Program-made: the position numbers and the translations under genes | Part shown: positions 23,630 through 31,209 of the stretch, in pieces | Numbering within the stretch: position 1 is the stretch's first letter | Layout of the letters: each line of letters starts with the position of its first letter | Notes under the pieces: generated by a model | Seen by the model: the letters and a program-made list of their open reading frames with translations, nothing else | Told to the model about the DNA's origin: nothing | The model's database searches: none | From: an uncultured Actinomyces sp. | Lineage (GTDB): Bacteria > Actinomycetota > Actinomycetes > Actinomycetales > Actinomycetaceae | Reading direction: 5' to 3' | Assembly: GCA_900541895.1 (NCBI GenBank) | Contig: UWSI01000015.1 | Location: 1-41,349 of the forward strand | DNA length: 41,349 bases

Positions 23630-24262
23630 GTGAGTGATTTGAAAGAACCATTGGTATGGATCGATTGCGAGATGACTGGATTGGATGTCACTCGTGATGC
23701 TTTGATCGAAGTAGCAGTTGTGATTACCGATGCGGATCTCAATATTGTCGATCCCGGTATTGACGTCTTGATTACCCCTCCGGCTGAAGCCTTGGAGGGA
23801 ATGAATGATTTTGTTCGCCAGATGCACACGTCATCCGGCCTCTTGGATGAGCTCCCTTCCGGAACCACTATGGAGGATGCTCAGAAGCAGGTTCTTGACT
23901 ATATCCGACGTTTTGTTCCCACCCCGAAAAAGGCACTGCTTGCAGGAAACTCAGTGGGGACAGACAAGATGTTCCTTGAAGCCAATATGCCCTTGGTGAT
24001 TGATCACCTCCACTACCGTCTGGTTGATGTTTCCTCGATTAAGGAATTGGCTAAGCGCTGGTATCGAAAGGCTTTTGAGGAAGCTCCCGTCAAGCACGGC
24101 GGACACCGCGCCTTGGCAGACATCCTTGAGTCAATCCAAGAACTTGAATACTATCGCCGAGTTCTTTTCCCGCATGAGCCAATTACTCGCGAACACGCAC
24201 GTGAGGTTGCGCATGAAGTGGTTGAACTTGGGATTCCAAAGGTTGGCGAAAAAGAGGACTAA
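23630..24262 (+). CDS. orn: Oligoribonuclease
   Basis: 3'-5' exonuclease that degrades very short RNAs, including the pGpG left from cyclic-di-GMP turnover. The 210-residue DEDDh protein shows all five catalytic residues: Asp12 and Glu14 (WIDCEMTGL), Asp112 (GNSVGTDKMFL), His159 and Asp164 (HRALADI). The start is GTG at 23630, directly downstream of a -10 hexamer; family proteins begin at this point. The C-terminal tail of about 30 residues after the DEDD core is slightly longer than in E. coli. It ends in a terminator containing a DnaA-box-like loop, before the ssb-like gene. Confidence 0.96.
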   Translation: MSDLKEPLVWIDCEMTGLDVTRDALIEVAVVITDADLNIVDPGIDVLITPPAEALEGMNDFVRQMHTSSGLLDELPSGTTMEDAQKQVLDYIRRFVPTPKKALLAGNSVGTDKMFLEANMPLVIDHLHYRLVDVSSIKELAKRWYRKAFEEAPVKHGGHRALADILESIQELEYYRRVLFPHEPITREHAREVAHEVVELGIPKVGEKED

Positions 24263-24271
24263 TCACCAAAG

Positions 24272-24280
24272 TTATCCACA
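24272..24280 (+). promoter_or_regulatory. DnaA-box-like site between orn and ssb-like gene
   Basis: TTATCCACA is a perfect match to the consensus DnaA box. A second, TTTTCCACA, lies at 24300-24308 in the same orientation, 28 bases away, inside the loop of the orn terminator. Two sites do not make an origin; they could regulate the ssb-like gene. Confidence 0.4.
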
Positions 24281-24287
24281 GAATGTG

Positions 24288-24331
24288 CCGGTATCGGCGT
24301 TTTCCACAGACGCTGCTACCGGTCTTTCTTT
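24288..24331 (+). terminator. Rho-independent terminator after orn
   Basis: CCGGTA (24288-24293) pairs with TACCGG (24317-24322), then after a 3x3 internal loop GCGT with ACGC, closing a 9-base loop. TCTTTCTTT follows. Starts 25 bases after the orn stop. Confidence 0.75.
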
Positions 24332-24395
24332 AGCTCCTCTTCCCCTGCACAGTGGATGCATCCCCATGTTGGGGGCTATAAGGAAAGGACAAATA

Positions 24396-24932
24396 ATGGA
24401 TAACCAAGGAAGCGTTGTTCTTCGAGGTCGGATCGGCTCGGATCTGAGCAGTATGAGTGCGCAAAATGGAACTAAAGGCTTGCGCTTTCGGATGGCTGCT
24501 CCGCAGTGGCGCATCACGGATGCAGGCCAATACGAAGAGCGTGAGCCGAAGTGGTACACAGTGTGTGTATGGGATCGTTTAGCGCAAAATATTGCGCGAA
24601 GTGTCCAGAAGGGGACTCCCGTGATTGTGTGTGGGCGACCCAGTGCTCGCGGGTGGTTAGGTCCAGATCAGCAGGTCCGGAGCGAACTGGTCATTAACGC
24701 CAGTTTTATGGGGATCGATTTGGTGTTCGGTCCGGCTGTTGCCCTCAAACCTCAACATCCAAGTAACAATGTCACCGAGTCTTCAACTGCTCCAGCACAA
24801 GAGTTTGCGGCGGATACCGAAGAATCAGAGCAGGTTTCTCCTGAAAGTCAACATATTCTGGCACAAGACGATGATCTGACTCATGATCGCTGGGAGAACT
24901 TGCAATCAGCCGATGAAAGCGACGCAGCATAG
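24396..24932 (+). CDS. SSB-like single-stranded DNA-binding protein
   Basis: The 178-residue protein has an N-terminal OB fold: VVLRGRIGSDLS, then LRFRMAAPQW, WYTVCVWDRLAQNIARSVQKGTPV and IVCGRPSARGW, the strand pattern of bacterial SSB. The C-terminal 60 residues are acidic and Gln/Ser-rich but end SDESDAA-like rather than with the DDDIPF tip, so partner recruitment may be lost. It is not next to rpsF/rpsR, where the main ssb normally sits. The location before ettA matches the mycobacterial Rv2478c-Rv2477c pair, suggesting a conserved paralog. A GAAAGGAC site precedes the ATG; the longer frame to 24000 overlaps orn and is rejected. Confidence 0.85.
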   Translation: MDNQGSVVLRGRIGSDLSSMSAQNGTKGLRFRMAAPQWRITDAGQYEEREPKWYTVCVWDRLAQNIARSVQKGTPVIVCGRPSARGWLGPDQQVRSELVINASFMGIDLVFGPAVALKPQHPSNNVTESSTAPAQEFAADTEESEQVSPESQHILAQDDDLTHDRWENLQSADESDAA

Positions 24933-25026
24933 TCTTCGTAGATGTCAAAAACACGCGCCGTGCCTTAGCATTAAGGGGTCTGCCGCATAGCCGGCGTTAT
25001 GTCACGTGATCCTGAACGGAGTATCC

Positions 25027-26709
25027 ATGGCGGAGTTCATCTACCAAATGATTAAGGCTCGTAAAGCCATTGGTGACAAAGTCATCCTTGACGATGTCAC
25101 CATGGCTTTCTACCCGGGTGCGAAGATCGGTATGGTCGGACCTAACGGTGCCGGCAAATCCTCGATCCTCAAAATTATGGCTGGCTTGGATGAGCCCAGT
25201 AATGGCGAGGCGCGCCTGAGCCCCGGTTACACCGTCGGAATCCTCATGCAGGAGCCCGAATTGGATGATTCCAAGACTGTTCTTGAGAACGTGCGTATGG
25301 GTGCGGCTGATACCTTTGCCAAGCTCGCCCGTTTCAATGAAATCTCTGAAGAAATGGCCAATCCCGACGCCGATTTCGATGCCCTCATGGAAGAGATGGG
25401 CAAGCTTCAAACAGAAATTGATGCTCTCAATGCGTGGGATATCGATTCTCAGCTCGAGCAAGCGATGGATGCATTGCGATGCCCGCCGCCGGATCAGCCT
25501 GTCAGTGTCCTTTCCGGTGGTGAACGACGCCGAGTAGCTCTGTGTCGTTTGCTTATCGAGGCTCCCGATCTTCTGCTTCTTGACGAACCAACAAACCACC
25601 TGGATGCCGAGTCAGTGCTCTGGTTGGAAAAGCACCTGTCGACCTACCCGGGCGCAGTGATCGCTGTGACCCACGATCGCTACTTCCTCGACCACGTTGC
25701 ACAGTGGATTGCTGAAGTTGACCGCGGTCACCTGTACCCCTACGAAGGTAACTACTCGACGTACTTGGAGACGAAGGAAAAGCGTCTCCAGATTCAGGGC
25801 CAGAAGGATGCCAAGCTCGCTAAGCGTCTGAAGGAAGAACTTGAATGGGTTCGAACCAGTCCTAAGGGACGCCAGGCAAAGTCAAAGGCGCGTCTGGAGC
25901 GCTACGAAGAAATGGCTGCCGAGGCCGAACGCAGTCGAAAGCTTGACTTCGAAGAGATCCAGATTCCGCCGGGGCCCCGCTTGGGTAACATCGTCATCGA
26001 GGCGACAAACCTTAAGAAGGGTTTTGGGGATCGCGTTTTGATCAATGGCCTGTCGTTCTCGCTGCCGCGAAACGGTATTGTCGGTGTGATTGGTCCTAAC
26101 GGCGTGGGTAAGACCACTCTGTTCAAGACCATTGTTGGTCTTGAATCTCTCGACGGAGGAGAGCTCACCATCGGTGAAACCGTCAAGCTCAGCTATGTCG
26201 ACCAGAACCGCGCGGGTATTGATCCCAACAAGACTCTGTGGGAAGTTGTCTCTGACGGCTTGGACTACATTCAGGTGGGCAATGTCGAAATGCCCTCGCG
26301 TGCTTATGTTTCTGCCTTTGGCTTCAAGGGTGCAGACCAGCAGAAGCCTGCGGGTGTTCTTTCCGGTGGTGAGCGTAACCGACTGAATCTCGCGCTCACT
26401 TTGAAGCAGGGGGGAAACCTCTTGCTGCTGGACGAACCGACCAACGACCTCGATGTTGAAACTCTGTCCTCTTTGGAAAACGCGCTTCTGGAATTCCCCG
26501 GTTGTGCGGTGGTCATCACCCACGATCGCTGGTTCCTTGACCGTGTGGCAACCCACATCCTTGCGTGGGAGGGAACCGAAGAGAACCCTGCCTCGTGGTA
26601 CTGGTTTGAAGGTAACTTCGAGTCCTATGAGAAGAACAAGATCGAACGTTTGGGCTTGGATGCAGCAGCGCCTCACCGCGTGACGCACCGTAAGCTCACT
26701 CGCGACTGA
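25027..26709 (+). CDS. ettA: ABC-F translation factor EttA
   Basis: Cytoplasmic ribosome-binding ATPase of the ABC-F family, which gates entry into elongation according to ATP/ADP level. The 560-residue protein has two nucleotide-binding domains in one chain and no membrane segments. The first has GPNGAGKSS at 38-46, signature LSGGERRRVAL and LLLLDEPTNHLD. The second has GPNGVGKTT, LSGGERNRLNL and LLLLDEPTNDLD. The arm and linker regions characteristic of EttA are present, with KRLKEELEWVRTSPKGRQAKSKAR in the linker. GGAG with 5-base spacing selects the ATG at 25027. It ends at a hairpin with a T-tract. Not a drug exporter, despite the domain type. Confidence 0.95.
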   Translation: MAEFIYQMIKARKAIGDKVILDDVTMAFYPGAKIGMVGPNGAGKSSILKIMAGLDEPSNGEARLSPGYTVGILMQEPELDDSKTVLENVRMGAADTFAKLARFNEISEEMANPDADFDALMEEMGKLQTEIDALNAWDIDSQLEQAMDALRCPPPDQPVSVLSGGERRRVALCRLLIEAPDLLLLDEPTNHLDAESVLWLEKHLSTYPGAVIAVTHDRYFLDHVAQWIAEVDRGHLYPYEGNYSTYLETKEKRLQIQGQKDAKLAKRLKEELEWVRTSPKGRQAKSKARLERYEEMAAEAERSRKLDFEEIQIPPGPRLGNIVIEATNLKKGFGDRVLINGLSFSLPRNGIVGVIGPNGVGKTTLFKTIVGLESLDGGELTIGETVKLSYVDQNRAGIDPNKTLWEVVSDGLDYIQVGNVEMPSRAYVSAFGFKGADQQKPAGVLSGGERNRLNLALTLKQGGNLLLLDEPTNDLDVETLSSLENALLEFPGCAVVITHDRWFLDRVATHILAWEGTEENPASWYWFEGNFESYEKNKIERLGLDAAAPHRVTHRKLTRD

Positions 26710-26730
26710 TCCTAGGATTAAAACTCAGTA

Positions 26731-26770
26731 GGAGGGGACGGCTTAGCCGCCCCCTCCCACGGTTTTTAAA
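26731..26770 (+). terminator. Terminator after ettA
   Basis: GGAGGGGACGGC (26731-26742), TTA loop, GCCGCCCCCTCC (26746-26757): a 12-bp stem with one A-C mismatch, followed by CACGG and TTTTT. Confidence 0.8.
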
Positions 26771-26842
26771 GTCAGACAATAAACAAATCCGTGTAGTTTC
26801 TGCCGTTGGCTGTGCGTGTGCCGGTGCCTGTGGCTGCTAGCC

Positions 26843-27799
26843 CTATGCCATTCCACTCATTGGTTTGCCAGTCTTGGGATCAACGCCAAATCCCCAGTGG
26901 CTTGAAGTGTGCCCTTCACTAGGAACGCGGAGCATCGCTTCTTGAGTAGCGTGGGCAACAAGGACGCCCGCCTCGGTGAAGATTGAGCATTCGACCAGGA
27001 CTCGGCCGTTCACGACTTGGGTGCAGCGCTGGTCGAAGAGAAGCCAGTCATTAATGTCAACATCGTGATGGAACCACATCGCATGATCTAAAGATGCGGC
27101 AACCAGTCCGGGGGTCATCCATGACATTCCCAGAACACGTAGCGCAGGTTCTAGCATCACTTGGTCGACGACATAGGTAAGAAGCGCACGATGAACGTGC
27201 TGAGTTGTTTCGGCGGGAACCTCGGCTCGAGGCTTCATCCACAGTCTCTGCGTTGGAAGCTTGTGTGGGTCTGCTTTTGTGTAGAGACTCTGGCCGATAT
27301 GACGTACGTCGAAGGCAGCAGTTTTCCCAAGGAATTTGCCAACGGGATGATCCATTAGACGGAAGATCTCTAATGCTGATCGACACTCACTCGCGGCAGG
27401 TACCTCAGGCGCATCGGGGGAATAGGAGGGCGCAGCTTCGAGGCCTTGGAATGAGACACTCATTGTGAGAATTTCGCGAGTGTCTTGGAAGCAAGATACG
27501 GAACGGTTGGAAAATGACCGGCCATCAAGAACACGTGTGACGTCTAGGCTGAATGTATTTTCAGGATCTCCACCTCGAACAAAATAAGCGTGGAGAGAAT
27601 GGGGGAGCCTCTCAATTGGGACAGTTGCGCTTGCTGCCAGCAGTCCTTGTGCCAAAACCTGGCCGCCGTAAACCCTGCGTACTTGGGGGAGTGAACGTGC
27701 AATAAACGAATCATCGCCGTTTTCCTGCAGGCTGAGAATTCTTAAGACTGAAGCGACCGGTTCAGTCGAAATTGCGGGAATAGGCAGCGGCGTAGTCAT
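26843..27799 (-). CDS. tesB: Acyl-CoA thioesterase II (TesB family)
   Basis: Hydrolyses acyl-CoA to free acid and CoA; the physiological role in bacteria is broad. The 318-residue protein is a double hotdog fold. The first half holds RRVYGGQVLAQGLLAA and HSLHAYFVRGGDP; the second holds SLDHAMWFHHDVDINDWLLFDQ, in which the catalytic Asp and the H-x-x-x-F/W pattern are conserved, and LVAHATQEAMLR with the Thr/Gln of the catalytic triad. The length is slightly above E. coli TesB (286). GACAAT ends 6 bases before the ATG, so the mRNA is probably leaderless. Divergent from the PTS IIB-like gene. Confidence 0.93.
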   Translation of the reverse strand: MTTPLPIPAISTEPVASVLRILSLQENGDDSFIARSLPQVRRVYGGQVLAQGLLAASATVPIERLPHSLHAYFVRGGDPENTFSLDVTRVLDGRSFSNRSVSCFQDTREILTMSVSFQGLEAAPSYSPDAPEVPAASECRSALEIFRLMDHPVGKFLGKTAAFDVRHIGQSLYTKADPHKLPTQRLWMKPRAEVPAETTQHVHRALLTYVVDQVMLEPALRVLGMSWMTPGLVAASLDHAMWFHHDVDINDWLLFDQRCTQVVNGRVLVECSIFTEAGVLVAHATQEAMLRVPSEGHTSSHWGFGVDPKTGKPMSGMA

Positions 27800-27805
27800 G
27801 GCTAT

Positions 27806-27811
27806 ATTGTC
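27806..27811 (-). promoter_or_regulatory. -10 element of tesB
   Basis: Minus-strand GACAAT, then ATAGCC, then ATG at 27799. The same AGACAAT-N6-ATG layout occurs upstream of the HIT gene. Confidence 0.5.
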
Positions 27812-27871
27812 TCTAATTTTGCGTCTAAATAGCAGTGCATTTCTGTATCACAAGTTGCAGAAAGTGACGTA

Positions 27872-27901
27872 TTGCACCAAATTGCTTCGCTCGTATATAT
27901 T
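27872..27901 (+). promoter_or_regulatory. Promoter of the PTS IIB-like gene
   Basis: TTGCAC (27872-27877), 18-base spacer, TATATT (27896-27901). The predicted start near 27908 gives a short leader that contains AAAGGGA before the GTG at 27941. Confidence 0.6.
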
Positions 27902-27940
27902 GTGAGTGATAGGTCACTTGTTTCTGAAAGGGAATTAGGC

Positions 27941-28225
27941 GTGGAAACGGCAGCGCTTCTTCTCGAGTCTCTGGGGGGAGCATTAAATATCCAAGATATT
28001 GAACCGTGCATGCTGCGTATTCGGATTGAAGTGAAGTCGCCTGAAAAGGTTGATGACATGGGCCTTCGTCTTCCTGAAGTTCTCGCAGTTGTGCGTTCGG
28101 GACACGTGATCCAAATTGTTCTCGGAGCAGGGGCTGGAAAGATCGCCTTGCAGATGCTTCACCTGTGTCTACCGCAGGATGTGTCTGCTGGCACACAAAG
28201 ATCGGTCTCACCTGCTCTTCTTTAG
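27941..28225 (+). CDS. Free-standing PTS EIIB-like domain protein (diverged)
   Basis: The 94-residue product aligns with glucose/sucrose-type EIIB domains: AALLLESLGGALNIQDIEPCMLRIRIEV, then a charged stretch, VLAVVRSGHVIQIVLGAGAGKI. The phosphorylatable cysteine is kept (residue 23 from the chosen start), but the usual C-I-T-R-L-R is C-M-L-R-I-R, losing the Thr. That suggests altered activity or a regulatory role. The start is GTG 27941, with AAAGGGA 8 bases upstream; earlier TTG and GTG codons lie in or before the -10 box. No IIC or IIA is fused or adjacent. malQ follows on the same strand after 43 bases, so they may be co-transcribed. Confidence 0.8.
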   Translation: METAALLLESLGGALNIQDIEPCMLRIRIEVKSPEKVDDMGLRLPEVLAVVRSGHVIQIVLGAGAGKIALQMLHLCLPQDVSAGTQRSVSPALL

Positions 28226-28268
28226 CCCATAAAATAGAAGGGCATTGCTGTATTTCAGAGGGGACCTT

Positions 28269-30392
28269 ATGGCAAGTCAGACGGTAACAGAACGCCTGCG
28301 TGAACTCGCTGAGACCGTGGGGGTCTCTACCGGTTTCTGGGATTGGTATGGGAACTGGAAGCACGTTGAAGATGTCTCCCTTGTTGCAGTGTTAAATTCG
28401 TTGGGTTTCTCGCTCTCTACAGAACCTTCGCAGAGTGAAATTGATGAAGCTTTTCGTCACAATGAAGATCTTGTCTGGTTGGCACCCCTTCCTCCCACTA
28501 CAGTGTGTCGCCAGGGAAACGAGGCGGAGATCCCTGTTCACGTTCCTCACGGGATGGGCGTCTGGTGCCACGTTGAGACTGAAGACGGACAGCATCATGA
28601 GCTTGGGCAGCTTGACCGTTGGATTCCGCCGCGGATGGTCGACGGTAATCTGATTGGGCGTGCCACGTTTAAAATTCCGAATTGGCTACCTCTTGGATGG
28701 CATCGGATTGTTGCACGTCACGAAGATGGAAGTGAATACTCGTCAACCTTGGTTGTTGTCCCTCAGAGACTTTCCAGCCGCCTCGATGATGGCCACAAGC
28801 GCTGGGGAGTTGCGGCTCAACTGTATTCGACCCGCTCAAGCGGCTCTTGGGGAATGGGGGATACGCAGGACCTGGCGGATCTAGCTGCGATTGTTGCGCG
28901 TGATGGTGCAAACTTCCTGCAAATCAATCCTCTACATGCCCCGCAGCCGGGATTCCCGCAGGAGAATTCGCCTTACCTTCCCGTGTCGCGTCGCTGGGCC
29001 AGCCCCCTCTACATTCGTCCTGAAGCCATCGATGAGTATGTGCACATGGACAGCAAGGATCGAGGGGTAATTACACGCTACGCGCATGCGTCCCGTAGTC
29101 ATGAGGATGTTGTCGACCGTGACCTCTCATGGAAATCAAAGCTCAAAGCGCTGCGTAAGATTTTTGAACTCCCTCGATCGATTAGCCGTCAGGCGCAGTT
29201 TGAACGCTTTTGTGCTCAAGGCGGGGAGTCTTTAGAGAATTTTGCCCTGTGGTCCGCTTTGGTCTTTGAAAATGGCGATATTGACCTTCCACAGCGCTAC
29301 TCCTCGATTGATGCTCCGGGTGTCGAACAAGCGCGTCAGCGTCTCGCCTCTGAAATCGAGTTTTGGCAGTGGTGCCAGTGGATCGTTTTTGACCAGCTGA
29401 TCCGCGCTCAAGACGATGCTCGTCGCATGGGAATGGATATGGGGATCATGTCTGACCTTGCGGTGGGAGTGCACTCAAAAGGCTCGGAAATTTGGTCGAT
29501 GCCGGATGCCTTCGCTCCTGGTATGAGCGTTGGGGCGCCTCCGGATATGTACTCTCAGCAGGGACAAAATTGGGCGCAGCCTCCGTGGTCACCTCGCTCC
29601 CTTGCACAAATGGGCTATGCACCACTTCGGGATATGTTGCGCTCTGTGCTCTCGTACGCGGGTGCAGTGCGTATTGACCATATCCTTGGTCTCTTCCGTT
29701 TGTGGTGGATCCCTGAAGGGATGGGTGCGCAGGCCGGTGCCTACGTGTCCTATGATCACGAGGCCATGGTGGGCATTGTGCTGCTCGAGGCCCAGCGGGC
29801 CGGCGCGGTCGTCATTGGCGAAGATTTGGGAACCGTTGAGCCTTGGGTTCGCGGTTATCTCAATGATCGTGGAATCTTGGGTACTTCCGTTCTGTGGTTT
29901 GAGAAGGAAGGCAGTGGATGGCCCCTCTGGCCGGATCACTACCGTCGATCGTGCCTTGCGGCAGTAACAACGCATGACTTGCCTCCGACATTGGGATATC
30001 TAGAAGGTGCTCACACCGAACTGCGCCATAAGTTGGGACTCTTGGTTGAGGACCTCGATCAGGTTCGCGATGCGGATCGCATCGAGCGTGAACGAATGGT
30101 CTCGCGCCTGAAAGAAGGTGGCTTCATTCACGAAGATCACCCCAGTGATGAAGAACTACTTCTTGCGATGCACGCCTACCTTGCTGCATCTCCTGCACTT
30201 CTTTTGGCTGTTTCTTTGGTGGACGTTGTTGGTGAGAAATTGCCGCAGAACCTACCGGGTACCAATGCCGAGTATCCGAATTGGTGCGTTCCACTTCATG
30301 CGTTTAATGGCAAAGAAGTCTTGATTGACGACATGGCGCATTGTGAGCGTGTTAAGCGATTCTTGACCAGTGTGGATCGCTACATTCGCTAG
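28269..30392 (+). CDS. malQ: 4-alpha-glucanotransferase (amylomaltase)
   Basis: GH77 enzyme that transfers maltooligosaccharide units during maltodextrin or glycogen breakdown. The 707-residue protein carries the catalytic residues Asp470 (AVRIDHILGLFRLWW), Glu518 (VVIGEDLGTVEPWV) and Asp570 (TTHDLPPTLGY). The N-terminal extension of about 150 residues with a beta-rich domain is typical of the long actinobacterial and enterobacterial form. GAGGGG, 5 bases before the ATG at 28269, selects this start over an upstream TTG. Neighbouring PTS genes suggest a carbohydrate-use cluster. It is convergent with the IIA gene, with only 3 bases between the stop codons. Confidence 0.95.
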   Translation: MASQTVTERLRELAETVGVSTGFWDWYGNWKHVEDVSLVAVLNSLGFSLSTEPSQSEIDEAFRHNEDLVWLAPLPPTTVCRQGNEAEIPVHVPHGMGVWCHVETEDGQHHELGQLDRWIPPRMVDGNLIGRATFKIPNWLPLGWHRIVARHEDGSEYSSTLVVVPQRLSSRLDDGHKRWGVAAQLYSTRSSGSWGMGDTQDLADLAAIVARDGANFLQINPLHAPQPGFPQENSPYLPVSRRWASPLYIRPEAIDEYVHMDSKDRGVITRYAHASRSHEDVVDRDLSWKSKLKALRKIFELPRSISRQAQFERFCAQGGESLENFALWSALVFENGDIDLPQRYSSIDAPGVEQARQRLASEIEFWQWCQWIVFDQLIRAQDDARRMGMDMGIMSDLAVGVHSKGSEIWSMPDAFAPGMSVGAPPDMYSQQGQNWAQPPWSPRSLAQMGYAPLRDMLRSVLSYAGAVRIDHILGLFRLWWIPEGMGAQAGAYVSYDHEAMVGIVLLEAQRAGAVVIGEDLGTVEPWVRGYLNDRGILGTSVLWFEKEGSGWPLWPDHYRRSCLAAVTTHDLPPTLGYLEGAHTELRHKLGLLVEDLDQVRDADRIERERMVSRLKEGGFIHEDHPSDEELLLAMHAYLAASPALLLAVSLVDVVGEKLPQNLPGTNAEYPNWCVPLHAFNGKEVLIDDMAHCERVKRFLTSVDRYIR

Positions 30393-30395
30393 AAA

Positions 30396-30872
30396 TTAGC
30401 TACTTTTTGGTGCCCTGCGTACAAGTGCGCAGGGCACCATAGTATCTAGGCGTGAACCGGGTACGGTTAAGAGTTCGCAAAGTGTCTGTGGCGGTTGCAT
30501 TGCAATCACAACAACGTCAAGGTCATATCCTGCTTGGCGTGCTGGACGAAGATCCCATGTAATGAGCGGGTCTCCAGCATGAACGAACTGTCCTCGTTGA
30601 TAGTGGGTTGAAAAGCCCTCGCCTTTGAGTAGTACTGTGTCGATCCCCGCATGTATCAAAATGCTCAGGCCATCAGGCGTTGAAAGAGCACAGGCATGAG
30701 GAAGCTGATGAGTGAGCGTCCCATCTATGGGCGCGAGTATGTTGAGAGTGTCAACCTCGTCGGGGGAAATCGCGAAACCCGGCCCCATGATCTCTTGGGC
30801 GAAAACTTGATCTGAGAGCTCGACTAGGTTTCGCAGGATTCCAGGGGTGGGGGAGAGGAGCTGAAGACTCAC
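30396..30872 (-). CDS. PTS glucose-type EIIA protein
   Basis: A free 158-residue EIIA of the glucose family. The phospho-accepting His74 lies in LSILIHAGIDTVLLKGEGF and the partner His59 in LPHACAL, fifteen residues apart, as in E. coli EIIA-Glc (75/90). NILAPIDGTLTHQL is the conserved first strand region. It receives phosphate from HPr and passes it to EIIB, and may also act in carbon signalling. The ATG overlaps the stop of the IIB gene by four bases (ATGA), so the two are coupled. The last 11 codons contain a perfect 12-bp inverted repeat. Confidence 0.93.
   Translation of the reverse strand: MSLQLLSPTPGILRNLVELSDQVFAQEIMGPGFAISPDEVDTLNILAPIDGTLTHQLPHACALSTPDGLSILIHAGIDTVLLKGEGFSTHYQRGQFVHAGDPLITWDLRPARQAGYDLDVVVIAMQPPQTLCELLTVPGSRLDTMVPCALVRRAPKSS
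30408..30439. terminator. Hairpin at convergent malQ/EIIA ends, inside the EIIA coding region
   Basis: TGGTGCCCTGCG (30408-30419) and CGCAGGGCACCA (30428-30439) form a perfect 12-bp stem with an 8-base loop. It starts 16 bases after the malQ stop, but it is also codons for the EIIA C-terminus. No U-tract on either side. Confidence 0.6.
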
Positions 30873-31099
30873 TTCAGCGTGTTGATTTCCTCTGCGATTT
30901 CCTCTGCCTGCGGCCCCATGATGATCTGTGCGTGTGAGCCAACGACTACGACACCGAAAGCGCCGGCCTTGCGCAACCCGGCCTCGTCGATCTTCGAATC
31001 ATCTTTAAAATCAACGCGGATTCGGGTGATGCAATGCTGAAGGTCGGTCAGGTTGTCCCAGCCCCCCAGTGCATTCAGGATTTCTTGTGCTTGGCTCAT
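30869..31099 (-). CDS. PTS glucose/sucrose-type EIIB protein
   Basis: A complete small EIIB of 76 residues with the canonical phosphocysteine motif CITRIRVDF at Cys23, preceded by ILNALGGWDNLTDLQH and followed by GAFGVVVVGSHAQIIMGP. It passes phosphate from EIIA to sugar on the membrane IIC partner. GGGGAGG, 5 bases before the ATG at 31099, is a strong ribosome site. The stop overlaps the EIIA start, making a IIB-IIA operon. No EIIC gene is in the window, so the permease must be elsewhere. Confidence 0.94.
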   Translation of the reverse strand: MSQAQEILNALGGWDNLTDLQHCITRIRVDFKDDSKIDEAGLRKAGAFGVVVVGSHAQIIMGPQAEEIAEEINTLK

Positions 31100-31196
31100 A
31101 ATTGCCTCCCCATTGCGAATTAGCCCTTAGGTCAAGGATAGCCCGAAAATGGCCATGTTTTCATAATCTTTCGCTCAGAAATAGCGCTTCATGCAC

Positions 31197-31202
31197 TATC
31201 AT
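31197..31202 (+). promoter_or_regulatory. -10 element of the glycosyltransferase gene
   Basis: TATCAT, 7 bases, then GTG at 31210. Leaderless spacing; no Shine-Dalgarno sequence. Confidence 0.45.
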
Positions 31203-31209
31203 TCAACAG

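Noticed and set aside
24272..24308. Chromosomal replication origin
   Set aside because: Only two DnaA-box-like sites, no AT-rich unwinding region, and no dnaA, dnaN, gyrB or rpmH nearby.
24000..24395. 132-residue upstream extension of the ssb-like frame
   Set aside because: It overlaps orn and its terminator; the OB fold begins at the ATG at 24396, which has its own ribosome site.
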